Made by a program: the position numbers and the translations under genes. Below the pieces are notes generated by a model, which was not told the DNA's origin, searched no databases, and was given only the letters and a program-made list of their open reading frames with translations. DNA of 64,000 nt from Sphagnum compactum (taxonomy: Eukaryota; Bryophyta; Sphagnopsida; Sphagnales), in NCBI GenBank assembly GCA_965153455.1, contig OZ234495.1, forward strand, positions 5,456,001-5,520,000. Direction: 5' to 3'. Below are positions 44,400 to 57,640 of the stretch, piece after piece; the stretch's first letter is position 1; each line of letters starts with the position of its first letter.

Positions 44400-47300
44400 C
44401 ACACAAGACCAACATCTCTTCACATGTTTGCAATGATGCCATAGCTCCCATCCATAAAGCTACATGTGGGCATTTGATTTTAGCACAATCATTTGTCAAG
44501 CCCATGTGAACTTTCAATATCATGCAACAAGATTTCAAGAAAAAATGTTTTTAGCCCAAGGCTTGCACGCTTTTTGAAAGTCAATTTCTACACATGGGGT
44601 TGTGAAAATAGCTTCATCAATAAATAGTTTGTTTAATTACCATTTGTGAGTATTTTATTGACAACAATGGAAATGTTCTTACATTTTGAAACATTTTAGC
44701 TAAATTTTTTTAATATTTTGGATGACCATTCATCTTTGCATAAATATAATCCATTTTCTTGGAGATCTAAAGACAAAACAAAAAACACACATTGCTATTA
44801 AGATCACATACAAACACACATCAATGTAAAAATTTAATCACCTTTTATTACACATTTGTGAAAAAGGTTCTTACAATAACAACAAAAAACCAACAAACCC
44901 TATGAGTGCAATCACCATATAATGACCTACAAAAAATGAAACCATTACTTAATTTTTCACAATTTAAAATGGTAATTCATATCAATGTTGAAAGCATTCG
45001 ATATATTTTACAAATATGTTTTTAATGTATTATGTGAACATTTGATTAAAATTTTGAGATGAATTGAATGAATAATAAATGTTTAAAAACGTTTTTAAAA
45101 CAATGTAATCAACATTTTCATTGTTTAGAAAACTCTTAAAATACTTGAAGTGATTTTTAAATGACATATTTATTAGAAAATTATATGTGTACCTTACATA
45201 ATAATAAATTGCACCATCTTATTGGGTCATGTAATTTGTTTGTTGACTTGGGTCAAAATCCTTTTAAGGTGTATCATTCAAAACGAAAAGGAAACGATCC
45301 TTATTGGAATCCTATTTTTTGATCCCCATCATTATCAAAAAATCAAAATTTGTCAAATATTTTTGAAATCAATATCTTAGACTACCACATATCTAGAACC
45401 ATCAATATCATCCATTTTGTGTCCATGTGTGTGGTGAAACATGATTAATAAAATAATATAAAAAAGGAGATGTGACACTTTTTTAATACACCTTAAAAAT
45501 TTTGAAACCACTTGTAAAAAATGGTTTTAAGAAAAAAAATTCAATGGTCCAATTTTGTTTTGCCATGTCATCTTAATTGGTTCACCCCTTACTTTAAAAC
45601 AAAGGACAAGGAGATCATTGTGGGTCATTATATTGTGACTACACCCTTATATGAAGCTTGTACCAAATTTACAAGTTAACAAAAAAGCAATTAAAAGAAA
45701 ATTCTACTACTTATAAATCATACAAAGTTTATGAGTTAATAAGAAAATCATTTTAAAAAAAAATCTACCAATTGTAAATCACAAGACAATTTTATTGATA
45801 TTCATGTAAACTTCTTATAATAATTTACCAAATAACTATTCTATAGCATGTTATTTTTCCAATCCTTTCCTTGTTTTAGTCTTACTGTTATTGATGTTGA
45901 TATTTTATATTGACCCACTAATAGGAGGGTGGGATTTAACACGCTCTCCAATTTTTTTGCATATATTGAGGGCTTACATTATGGAAATAGAATTGCAAAT
46001 GTCCTGGTTTTCTCATTTTCATTATGTCAAGTTTGGATGTACTTGTTTTATTACAATTTCATATACATCATTCAACCATTCAAGGACTTGATATTCATAG
46101 CTCTGGAGTCCAACAAACTAATTTGTTTTCAAAGTTTTTCACCTTTCAACTAAGTCACTAAACATTGACCTTTTGTAATTGGTGTAGGGTGTAATAAAAA
46201 AATGACAAGTTAAAACATCATCGTCGAGTAGCAATGCAACCACCAATTGGAAATTTGGCACACAATTTGGAATCGCTCCCTAGTCTTATCCTTGCAAGTG
46301 ATAATACCTCTTCCCACAAGCCCTTTATATGGAAGAAATGTTTAGCAATGGCTCAAAAAATAGTAAATGAACTATTTAGTCACAAACATGGGCTTGATGA
46401 TGAGGAGAAATAGGACACCTTGCATAGAATGTTTTAGCATGAAATTTTTCAAGGTATCTTGTTAAAGTTCATACAAAAATCAAAAGATACAAAAAGATTG
46501 TTTAGGGTTTTCAATAATGTTTAATCAACCTATGCCCATATGCCTACCAATAGGAGTAGTTCTAACTTGGTATTTCACAAGGTTATATTGTTTATTGTTG
46601 TGTCTTGCAAGAATGGAGCTTCCCAAACCTTCATCTCCAAAACTCTAGGTGTTAACAAAAATTCTTTGAAGAAACCTACAATCAAAAAAATTCATGTGGA
46701 CTAGACTAGGGAGAACATATGGGAAAGGCTTCCTTGAAAGCAATAGTTGATGTACTTGACCAATCAACCCATAGCTTCATCATGATTTACAATGGTATAC
46801 ATCTACCACAATTTCACCCAATATAAAGGATGTCAAAAAGGGAAAGATTGGTACAAAAATGTTTGAGACACATGCCACCCATTATTTACAAGAGTTGCAA
46901 GTATGTAATACCTCTCCATCATCCAACAAACTTTTTCTTGTTTAAAGTTCCTTAAATTCAAGTTTAGGCAATATGGATTCTACTTATTTACATATGATGT
47001 TCAATTTTAACTTTGATGTTTGGTAGTTCAACATATTTGTTAATGATTGCTTGGAGTCAAGGAGTTAGTTACAGTGTTGTTTATTATCTATTTAGCTGTG
47101 TTATTGTACTTTGATGAGCAATATTGGTCAATCAATTAGGTCACTTACAAGTTTATACCCTACATATACATTCAATAGAAGGTGAACAATTGGCTGTAAA
47201 CTTGTAGTTCATGAGGTATATGTAGAGGCTTCATACCAACTTGTCAAACTTGGAAAATTAGTAATATTGCACTTGCATCCACTAAAGACCTAGGTGCTTG

Positions 47301-47900
47301 GTAATTGTTAATTAAAGGTTTAGTTTGCTTGCAACCTTATGGTCTTACTTGTTGTATTGGTAGCGTAGTAGACAAGGTAAGTGTAGACCCTTCAATTGTA
47401 CTTGCCAAGGTTTATAGTTTACTTACATTCAATTGAAGTTTAGTTGTTCAAGTATTTTTTCAGCATTGTTTTACTTGTATTCTTATTGTTTTATAGTTTT
47501 GTATTCAAGGCAAGTGCATCATGTTTCATGTCTATTTATTGAATTTCATTGTTTACTTGTAATGGCATTTATATCAAGATGTTACTTGTTCAAGGCACAT
47601 AATTTACTTGCATTCTTTTTTATCTTACTTGTTGAAACTTGTTACTTGTTAACACAATAACATTCTACAACTTTGTACTTGAAGCAAATGCGTCCTACTT
47701 CATGTCTACTTATTGAACTTTGCATGAATGTTGAAGGAACAATTCAATTCAAGGCGAACATGGTATCACATTGTGAGATAAATTTGAAATTGTGTACCCA
47801 TTTTTGTTTCATAGGTTTTGAATCTATGGTTGTTGTCTACTAATGTTGTGAAATATGTGTTAAGTTCTAGGGCTTGTACAATTTGACTTGTTTGAAGCAT
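44400..47900. other. AT-rich intergenic region
   Basis: No gene is supported. A stretch at about 46230-46520 reads in part as LAHNLESLPSLILASDN and IVNELFSHKHGLDDEEK before stops, so it may be a decayed coding sequence (probably a mobile element) that I cannot place. Confidence 0.4.
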
Positions 47901-48157
47901 GATATGAAATACATGCATGTTTGACAATGTGTTGATAATTATTTCTAAGTCTAATGTTTTCAAGTTGGGTTATGCACTATCGCAACCATGTTCATTTGTA
48001 GATTCCTAGTTTAAGGTTTAAGTGTCATGTAATCCATAGATGTTGGACGAAAATATGTGACATATAGTTTAGAGCATAACGGGTTTACTTGCTTGTAAGG
48101 AAACTTTCAATGCAAGTATCAATTCAAGACTAAGGATCACAAACAGTTGCCACATGT

Positions 48158-48760
48158 GTGTTTTGGTCATATATTGGTTTTGAGCATGGGAAAGGAGTTC
48201 ACGATGGTGCAAAAACAATTCTCAAACAAGACATAAAAAAGGAACATCTTGATATGGATGCAAGGAGACCACAAAATGATGTTGATGTGGTATCATTTTG
48301 TCAAAAGTGGCGAATGGAAGAACATGTTATGTACCTTAACATGATCAAACATGTATCTCATTTTTTTCATTTAGTTAATCTCAATGATGTTGATGGGAAT
48401 GAAACATGGGATGGCAAAAACATCATGGGAATTTGTTCTTTACATTTTATAGTTACACTACAACAAAAGGTGTCCATGTATGCCAAGTGATTTCATTGAA
48501 TTATGAGCGAATTCACTAGTCCAGTGAACGAGGACTAGTGAACCACACCCACATTTTGTAGTAGTATAGCTTTGATACTCCACAAAGATATCACCTTGTT
48601 AAATTTGAAAGACCTCACATGTTTTTACAATGAATGTATGGATGATAATTTAAATTTTTGTGAAAACAAAACCCATGTAGAACTATGGAATTGGCTTCAT
48701 ATAATGGAACAAATAAATATCATACAAATTAAATTTCATTTTCAAACATATCTTTGAATG
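48158..48760 (+). pseudogene. Decayed transposon-like ORF interrupted by a MITE
   Basis: Before the insertion the frame reads FEHGKGVHDGAKTILKQDIK, then RPQNDVDVVSFCQKW and HFFHLVNLNDVDGNETWDGK. After the 111-bp MITE (48456-48566) a compatible reading continues with LLNLKDLTCFYNECMDDNLN and FCENKTHVELWNW. The HGKGxxDGAG..K pattern and the later Cys/His-rich block occur in transposon-derived ORFs of plants. I cannot name the family with certainty. The stops indicate a relic. Confidence 0.5.
48456..48566. mobile_element. CACTA-type MITE, 111 bp, copy 2
   Basis: It has the same length and order as the copy at 7059-7169. It starts CACTACAACAAAAGGTGT, shares the core GAACGAGGACTAGTGAA, and ends TTTTGTAGTAGTA, with the expected terminal G mutated. 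The target duplication is not clean (tta on the left, tag on the right). It splits the ORF described at 48158-48760. Confidence 0.7.
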
Positions 48761-49079
48761 TGTATTTGCGTTTGATATTCATTCCCATCACTAGCACCAT
48801 GTTACATTGGATTAAAATGTTTTCACATGTTAATCATGTTACTCAACACCCTTGTCATATGGTGTTTCATTTTAGTTGTGTTCTAGGTCTGATGCTTTAT
48901 GTAAAACACGAAAGGGTTCATTTTTTAACTTGATGATTTTGACACAAAAGAAGAGGGATGTGGAAAGTGAACCAATAAAAATGGAGGTGGGGGACAATTT
49001 TGTTGTTATCTTGACTAAACTAGAAAATGGCAATCCCTTTTATGTTGTATTATGTGACAAATATTGTTGCTTGGATTAT

Positions 49080-49290
49080 TTAGTTATTTAGCCTACCCTA
49101 GTTTACCTACCTACTTAAAGCTTATTTAATTACTTCTAGCTACCTACCTATTTACTTAGCCTACTTACATAGCTACCTAGAGCTTAACTAATTGCTTAGC
49201 TCCTAACCTATGGTCCTACCTTGCCTGCCTATTTAACTTACTTACATAACAACCTACATAACTTAACCACCTACCTTTCCTAGGTCCAAA
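49080..49290. repeat. CTAC/TTAC-rich tract
   Basis: A short stretch of tacctacctactt/agcttaatt repeats, of the same kind as the arrays at 7.5-8.9 and 22.4-23.2 kb. Confidence 0.6.
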
Positions 49291-49746
49291 TTATTTAAGG
49301 TGTACCAAAATTGTTCACACCATGAACCTAGATTGTACTATTGATTAATCCTATTTCATCATCAGCATAGACACAAAGTGGATGATATTGATGTTTTTAA
49401 GTATATGGCGGTCTAAAAACATCTCCATCCCATAGTAGTAAACACACATTTATACTTTTTTTTTATTATCTTTTTATACCAAACTTGTACCATGTCATTT
49501 TAGTTTGATGTGTAGAAAGTAATAAATTTTTGCTTAATTATTGTTTCTTATGTAGACTTTTTAAGTTCACTTAATGAATTCACCTCTTTTGTCACTCCTT
49601 AATGTCTTGACATCATTGCTTATTTATTTTTTTAAATCAATAACTAGTTGTTCAATCTCTTGAAAGGTTTTCTTTTTCTTTTTCATGCAATGTAAGACTT
49701 TGTAACTACTATGGTCAATTTTAAATAACATAACTTGTGTCACAAC

Positions 49747-51245
49747 CAATGTTGGGCAGTTCTCGAATGCCCACCCAGTTCTCACATTGAGAACCAATTG
49801 ACACCTTTACATGTGAGATCCAAAGTGAGAACTAACCTTAGGTTCTCACATGAATGAGGACTAGTCATGAGAACCAATTCAAATTTATACATATATATTT
49901 TTTGGAGAATTGGACATGTTTTTTCATTGAGCTTAGATTTGGTTTTCAAAAACCTTATATTAATTGGTGTTGTGTTTTTCTTGTTGTCCTTCTCATGCAG
50001 GGCTTTTGTTTTTCTTATGTTGTTATAATACTCTTTTCCCCTTATTGATATTACTTTTCTCCTTTTACTATTGTTCTTTTCCCATTGTTATTCTTTTCTT
50101 GTTGTTGCTACTATTTTCACATGGTGTTACTCTTTTTGCAGATGAAGTAATTGAATTATTAATTATTAAAATTATTAAAATTAATTTTAATTACTGGAAA
50201 TTTTAATAATTGGGTTGTGAAAATCGATTGTTATTATATATGTGATAACTGCCTTAACTAAAAATTGAATGAATTTGAAAACATTAAAAACTTGATAACT
50301 TGGTCAACTCTCACCAACCCACATATATATATATATAAGATAACCAATCAAGTTCTCATAACATCATGTAAGAACTGAAACCAGTCGATTGACATGCCCC
50401 TAAGTTCCTTGTTAGACCCAAAAAGGGTCCAACTATGTTAAAGAGCGGAAGTAGTTGGAACTTGGTGCCGCTCCCAGCTTCCAGCACTAAAGGGGGTGAG
50501 AGGGGCGTGCTGAAAGCTCCGAGATTAGACTAGGAAGAGGACAACATATTTAGTTACTCCGTCTTGCATCAAAACCAGCCAACAAGTTGGTTAGATCACA
50601 TTCGGAATCACTCTTGGTGTTGGGACAAGCCACGGGCAACACAGACTCATTTGACTCACCACGGCCCAGACTCGGGAGAAGCCACCACCTTCCCCCATAT
50701 AGTATTCTCTGCGTTTGCCCACGGCACCTACATCCGAATGGCTTTTTGTCCCGGGACTCCCAAGGAGGAGTCCCGAAACTGTCCCGGTTTGGACTCTCGG
50801 GACTTTGGAAGCTTATAACTCCCAATTCAGACCTCCAATTGGGATGAGGTCTAAATCAAACTTGTAGCTATCCTCAAGAGCTTTTCAACGGTGTGTTGCA
50901 CTCCACTTGTACACACTGGGATCGAGTCGATTCTTGACTTTTAGTGATCGGGAGTCAAACTGTCAGTTTGACTCCCGGCCTTTCTTTCAACCATAACTTG
51001 TGCTGCAAATGTCTGAATGGCTCATGCAAGGCCATTTTCGACATCTACACTTCAAGACCTTTTCAACAGTATAAAGAACACCTCAATGCAAGGTGTTTTG
51101 ACCCCTGAAATGAAGCTCTGAATTTTCGGGAGTCCCGAAGGACTCTAAGTTCCCACTTTTGGGAGTGTGAGTTTCATCCTCACACTTGCCTCAAAGTGGG
51201 GTTGTGACACGATTCTCACAAAAAAGTGAGAACCATTCAACATTG
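49747..51245. mobile_element. 1.5-kb hAT-like non-autonomous element with a GC-rich core
   Basis: The left end is CAATGTTGGGCAGTTCTC and the right end is GAGAACCATTCAACATTG; these are imperfect inverted termini resembling hAT ends. The flanks gtcacaac and gtacaacc are similar, allowing one indel, as expected for an old 8-bp target duplication. The core at 50380-51150 is GC-richer and contains a perfect palindrome (50949-50977). No transposase is seen. ORFs at 50550-50847 on both strands are unrecognised. Confidence 0.5.
50949..50977. repeat. Perfect 13-bp inverted repeat
   Basis: CGGGAGTCAAACT (50949-50961) and AGTTTGACTCCCG (50965-50977) are exact reverse complements around a 3-nt loop. Related GGGAGTC/GACTCCC words recur at 50745-50815 and 51127-51140. 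Confidence 0.85.
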
Positions 51246-51589
51246 GTACAACCTTAGCTTTTAAACTTGTAACCAAAGTTGGGGCATGACAAGGGAAATA
51301 GGTTGAAAGAAACACGACACCAAAATGTGGCATTCACAATTACAAAAATCTAGTCATATGTGCCATCTATGACTAGAAATGAATACACGAGTGCTAGTCC
51401 ATAAAACCACGTTGTAAATGCCATTAGTTGCATTAATCACAAGCACATTAATGACTATGATTGGCCATGACTATAATCGCAAAGGACATAGTACTAGATC
51501 CAACAAAACACAAGGTAGCCTCATAAAATGCCACATGTCACTAAAAACCAAATATATATTCTTTCCAACCAAATATTGCTACTTGCTAG

Positions 51590-52650
51590 CCTCTTAACCT
51601 AGGGGACCCAACCTAGGCAAAACTAGAACATTTAGGCAAAACTTGGCAAAACCTGGCTACATTTGGCAAAATTTTGATAAATTCGGCTAAACTAGGGTAT
51701 TGAAGATAAACTTAGCAAAACTTGGTTACTTAAGTTAAACCTGGTTACATTTGCCAAAACATAGATAAATTTGGTTAAACTAAGGTATTGAAAATAAACT
51801 TGGCAAAACTTAAATAAATTAGGCTAAATTAGGGTATTGAAGTAGAACTTGGTAAAAATTAACTAAACTTGGCCAAGCATGGTTATTTATGTTAAACTTG
51901 GTTAGACTTTACAAAACTTAACAAAATTTGAATAAATCACGCTAAATTAAGGTATCGAAACAAAACTTGGCAAGATTTGCTTAAATATGACTATTTATGT
52001 TAAACTTACTTAGACTTGGAAAAACTTAGATAAATTAGGTTAAATTAAGGTATTGTGACTAACATGGTTATACATGGCTACTTAAATAAAACTTGGCTAA
52101 ACTTGGAAAAACTTAAATAAATTAAGCTAAATTTGGCTAAACATGAGTAAACTTGGATAAGTTAGGGTAAACTAAGGTATTGAGGCTAAACTTGGCTACT
52201 TAGTTTTAAATTGGTTAAACTTGGCAAAACCTAGATAAATTAAGCTAAATTAGGGTATTGAAGCTACATTTACCTAAACATGATTATTTTAAAATTAAAC
52301 TTGCCTAGACTTGGCAAAACTTGGAAAAGTTAGGGTAAACTAGGGTATTGAGGCTAAACTTGGCTACTTAGTTTTAAATTGGCTAAATTTGGCAAATTTT
52401 AGATAAATTAAGCTAAATTAAGATATTGAAGTTATATTTGGCTAAACATGATTATTTTAAAATTAAACTTGGCTAGACTTGGCAAAACTTGGATAAGCTA
52501 GGCTAAAATAGGGTATTAGCGTTAAACTTGGTGAAATTTGATTAAACATGGTTACTTAAGCTAAACTTAAATAGATTGGCAAAACATTGTTAAACTAGAC
52601 CACCTAGGCTAAACTTGGTTAAACGTGGGTTTAATTTACTTCAATTTGTT
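51590..52650. repeat. Diverged tandem repeat (aacttggctaaa / gggtattga)
   Basis: About 1 kb is built from variants of a unit containing aaacttggcaaaacttagat, aaattaggctaaa and gggtattgaag. The gtattga word recurs at intervals of roughly 50-120 bp. It resembles a decayed satellite and codes for nothing. Confidence 0.8.
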
Positions 52651-54029
52651 TCAATTTGCTTAATTTGGTCTTTTAGAAAACTAGTTAAAATTGGTTAAAC
52701 CAAGTTAAATTAAGATACTTATATTTTATTAGGTTAATTTTAGGATAATCAAACTATGATACATTACTCTAAATTAATTTAAATTACATTAAATTAGGCT
52801 ACATTAGACTAAATTACATTAAATTATGTTATTTAGGCTAAATTGAATTAAAGTAAGTTAAATTATGTTAAAGTAGGTCAATCTAGGTTATGGTAAACTA
52901 AACTAAACTATTTAAGCATGTGTTTGTCCATTTCAAACTAAATTGAATTTGGTTATATTATTCCAAATTCAATATGAATACACTAGCTTCTTCATAATGC
53001 CACGTGTCATATTTTAATAGATGGATGACAATTAATGACATCAACATGACATCATGGGTGCAGTTATAATGGAGTTGCATAATAGTTGAAAATGAGTTGT
53101 TTTCACCAAGTTGCAATTGAGTTGTAATGAGTTGCATTGTATATACGGTGAGTTGCAACTTTGCAACTCATGTAATTTGTTCGTTAGCACTCATGACGCA
53201 TAAATATAGTGAGTTGCAACTGCCTTCTACAATTCAAAAATTGAGTTGCAAGGCCAGTTGCAAAACACCTTTTTTTCTCATAATGTAGTTATGTAGTCAT
53301 ATTCTTAATTATAATTACTTTTAGTTTTAATTATAGTCATGTGTATAGGCATGTAGTCATAATTTTGACCATAGATATTAAGATGGTAACGACTAAAGGC
53401 CACATACAACTACATGACTATGTTTGGACATTAGTCACAAAATGTTTTAATCATAAAAACCACATTTTGGCGTTGTGAAAATCCACTTTGGGACTTTATG
53501 AATGTCCCAAGGTTGGAGATCAAAATTTGTTAAATTGGGTGTTTTTTGCACCATTGGAAAAGTCTTGAAGAATACAAATCTAAAGTGGGTTGTGTTTTCA
53601 ATTTGCAAATTTGAAATACAAATTATGGCCAAATGATTGGTCAAGAGTCAAATTGGCAATTCGACTTTAAGCCACTAAATTGTTAAATAGAAGGGACAAA
53701 CTTGCTTTAATTTGAAAGCTTAATCTACCATTGGAATTTTGTTTTTAGGGCTACAACTCTTTTTTAACATATTTTAAATTGAAATCCATATGAAGGAATT
53801 ACAACCCCACAAAGTAGTAATACTCATGACTTGGCAATTTCAAAAATTTCACTAGGAGTCTTGGGAATTCGTGTCATTTCAATGTAGTCCATTTTTCCAT
53901 CTACAAAATATAATATAGGGAGCATTGCCTCTTCCCCCAAATCCAAGCCATGGTGATTATGATGAACTAGTGGTAACCCGCGCCTGCAAGGCACGACACG
54001 GCACTGGGAAAAAACTGGAATCAAATATA

Positions 54030-54290
54030 ATCATCCATCCAGAACTCCTAATTAGATGGAACTCTAAATACGTAATATTTTCACCTGCATAATCATCCAT
54101 CCAGAACTCCTAATTGGACGGAATTACAAATACATGATATTTCATCCAAATAAATCACCATGCAAAACTTATCATTAGACGGAACTTACGAATACATAAA
54201 TATTTCATCCACATAATCAATCCATCCAAAACTCTAAGTGGACAAAACTACAAAATCTTTAATATTTCATCCACATAACCACCCATCCAG
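54030..54290. repeat. 62-bp tandem repeat, four copies plus a partial
   Basis: Unit starts (atcatccatcc and variants) fall at 54030, 54092, 54154, 54216 and 54278, exactly 62 bp apart. Each contains a variant of aactcctaatt.ga.ggaa, followed by aatatttcatccacata. Confidence 0.9.
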
Positions 54291-54294
54291 ACAC

Positions 54295-54610
54295 AAAACA
54301 CATGTTTGCTAGCCACGGCCTCTGTGACACAGAGAGACAGAGACAGAGACGGGAAACTCGAGACCGGAAGCAACAATAAAGGAACGACGATGTGCGCCGG
54401 AAAACACGCACTCACCAGTTTCAGAGGGTTAGGGTTAGGGTTACCGTGCTCGTTTCTTACTACTGCCTACTGTTCTTCGCGACTCTCTTCTTTTGTTACT
54501 GCCGCCGTGTTTTTACATAGCGAAGTGCAATAAATGCGAGTGTTGCTGCATTTGGCTCTCAGGACCTGAGTTTCAGGACCTCGATAAACGGACCTCGACA
54601 GACGCACGCA
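54295..54610. other. GC-rich patch with telomere-like motif, orphan
   Basis: A GC-richer stretch with (GAGACA)n, a GGGTTAGGGTTAGGGTTA run at about 54427-54444, and a 75-codon plus-strand ORF (54306-54533) rich in Ser and Thr that matches nothing I know. It looks like the promoter or first exon of a lost gene, or part of a captured fragment. Confidence 0.35.
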
Positions 54611-55129
54611 ACAAGTGACTTTATATGTAAGATGTGAATTGTTCATGCTTAATTCACACATCATTTTGGTTCCAAACTACATTAATTGCCCTCTTTATGG
54701 GTAGTTTAACATGTTCATAAGTTCAACTTGAGATGCTTTTCTTTGATTCATTTCAAAACTCCACATGTTTTTTTTATAAAAGAGTTAGAGAGTGCACCTT
54801 GGGTTGGCATTTTGTTACAAAATTGAACATCCATAAAGTTTTTTACCCTTTATACTTCATACATTCATACCGTTTGATGAACCCAAAGGTGCAACACAAA
54901 GGTTTTTTCTCCTCCCAATGATAACACATTTGATTTGCACACATCAACAAATGATAAAATTCACCATGTAATTTAGATATCTATTGCTTTAAGTTGATGA
55001 TTTCTGCCCATTGCATAAGCTTCATAGAAATTATGGTTATTATTAAGATTGAATCCACATGAAATCCTCCCACATTAAAAGGAAAACCCCGCTTTTGCAA
55101 CTATGTTTTCAATTACAATTGTGGGGTTT

Positions 55130-56060
55130 AGGCTAGGCCTAGACCTAAGCCACTTAGGGTAAATCTAAACCTAGACCACATGGCACCTAGGTTAGGCTTA
55201 AACCTAGGGTAGGTTTAGACCTAAATCATGTGGCACTTAAAATAGGCCTAAACCTAGGCCATGTGGCAAGTAACTAAGAAAAAAATATTTGATTTTAAAT
55301 TTAACCTTTAAGGTCAAGCCTTTTTTATTGGCTCATCCCAAATGGCTATTCAGTTTTCACATTTTTTGTCTTTTTCAACATTTAGATCTTGCATATGGAT
55401 TTATAAAATTAAATACTTGAAATGGAAGACAAACAATATTGAGAAACCTAATTGCAACTTGATCACAACTACTATTTACTAACAACTACCTATGTACCTA
55501 CCAATTTAATTATAACCTAGCTACTTACCTAACCTAACTTATTGTTTATTAATCAAGCCTACTAATTAATGTTTAACTTATGTGCCACTTAGGTTTGGCT
55601 TAAGGCAAATCAAAATGGCACCTAAGCCTAGACCATGTTGGCCATGTGGCACTCATGCCTAAACCACATATGCCACATGGTGCCTAGGCTTAAATCACTT
55701 AGGCAACGTGGCACCTATTCTTAGACCACATATGCCCCATGGCACATATGTCTAAATTTAAGCCAAGCCACGTGTCACATAAGCTAGGTTTCAACTTAGG
55801 CCATGTGGCACCTAGGCCACATGACACCTATGTTAGGCATCAACCTAGGCCACACTTAAGCTAAACCCCAACCTAAGTTATGGCTCAACCTAGGTTAGGT
55901 GTCAACCTAGGCCATACCATGTGACACTTAAGTTAAACCTATACCTAAACCACCTATTTTAAGCTAGACCTAAGGCATGCCATTTTGTCACCTAAAGCTA
56001 AGCATAGACCTATGCCACATGGCACCTAGGCTAGGCTTAGACTTAAGCAATGTGGTTAAA
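55130..56060. repeat. Diverged tandem repeat (cctaggcttagacc / catgtggcacc)
   Basis: Roughly 0.9 kb of repeated words such as ctaggcttaaacctaggcca and tgtggcacctagg with irregular spacing of about 30-45 bp. It is a non-coding, degenerate satellite. Confidence 0.8.
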
Positions 56061-56784
56061 CTAGGTTACCTATATATGTCTTAGATTAGGATATCTAGGT
56101 AGGTACCCTAACTTAGATTACTTACATACCTAGGTTGTATAGATATAAATAGATAGGATAGGTATGTAATCTAGGTATATTAAATAGCCTAACATAGACC
56201 TATGTATACCTATGTAACTCCAGTGACAATGATTTCCTCAAAGCTGGTTTAGGTGCGATGGGCTATAATTGTAGGTCATACAAAAAGACAATTCCAAATT
56301 ACAAATTTATTAAAAGTTGATTCCAAACTGGAACTTTTAGAAATAAACATTTTACAAGTTGTAATGTTTCAAAATGTCCTTATGGATCCTAAGATATTGA
56401 AAGAAAAACAATCTTTTTATTGTTTTCAATGTCTTTTGGATCTGTGTCCTTTCAATTTTTAAAAAAAAATCTGTGTTTTTCCAATTTCATACAAATGTAA
56501 ATATGTGTTATTTCATTTGAACATGTTGAAATTATTTCAAGAGATTAACATGTTTTTTTTCTTTGAGATTAAGCTAGTTTCCAATAAAAACTTCTCCTTT
56601 AAATGCCTAATTCAAGGATTTAATCCCCACTTCCTTAGCTAATTCAATGTTTATCCACCTTAATTGCTTCCAAATTTCAATGAATTAAAAACAAGGGTGG
56701 ATCATCAAATCTCCCTTGGATGATAATTGGGCAATAGTTTGTACAATTTGAATCTTAAACCTTTATTTCTTTTTTGTCATTTCT

Positions 56785-57640
56785 GTTAAGGGGGTAGGAT
56801 GAGTATGTGATTTTGGATGAACAAGGCAATTAGGATAGGGACCGATCAAGGAACTTTGTTAGTTTGAATTTTGAATTATTGTTATTTTGATCATGATGAT
56901 GTGACTTGGGATAATTCAAAAGGTTAGAGTTTTGGAGAAAAAAGGGAGAAGAAGAGACGAGAAGTTTAGAAAAAGAGAAGATGAGACACGGAGTTTAAAG
57001 AAGAGGAGGAGTTGTAGGTATTTGCAGTAAAAAACGATAGACTTTGTTTTGATATAGCACAAATTTGAAATGTTTTTTTTTTATTCTTTTCAACAAAACA
57101 TAATTATGTTGTAATTTGGATTAATGTTTTTAGTAAGACAGAAAAACACAGGCTTCTATAATAAATTCTATGTTCATCTTTTGTGGAATTTTCTGTGGTA
57201 TCAAATTATGATGATGTTAAAGGGGGTAAGCTAAGTATGTAATTCGGGATGAACAAGGCAATTAAGATAGGGACTAATCAAGGAACCTTGTTAGTTTGAA
57301 TTTTGAATTCTTGTTGCTTTGGATCATAATGATGTGACTTGGGATGGTTCTAAAGGGGGGAGTTGTGGAGAAAAAAAAAAGGATAAGAAGATGAGACAAG
57401 GAGTTTTTCTTTAAATAGAAGAATAGGAAGAGTTGGAGGTACTTGCAGTAGAAAACCATAGACTATGTTTTGATATAACACAGATTTTAAGTGTTGTTCT
57501 AGGAGTTTCTTCAACAAAACATGGGATTATGCTATAATTTGGATTCATGTTTTCAGTAATACAAAGAAGTACAGACTTTTACAATGATTTTACGTTCATC
57601 TTTTGTGTGAATTTTTTGTAATGTTAGATTATGATGAAAT
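56785..57640. repeat. Tandem duplication of about 430 bp
   Basis: Copy A (56785-57215) and copy B (57216-57640) share order and most bases. Both contain ggatgaacaaggcaatta, cttgttagtttgaattttga, atgatgtgacttgggat, a GA-rich block, cttgcagta-like sequence and tatgttcatcttttgtg. They lie just upstream of the gypsy coding region, so they may be its leader or LTR sequence. I could not find clear LTR ends. Confidence 0.75.
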
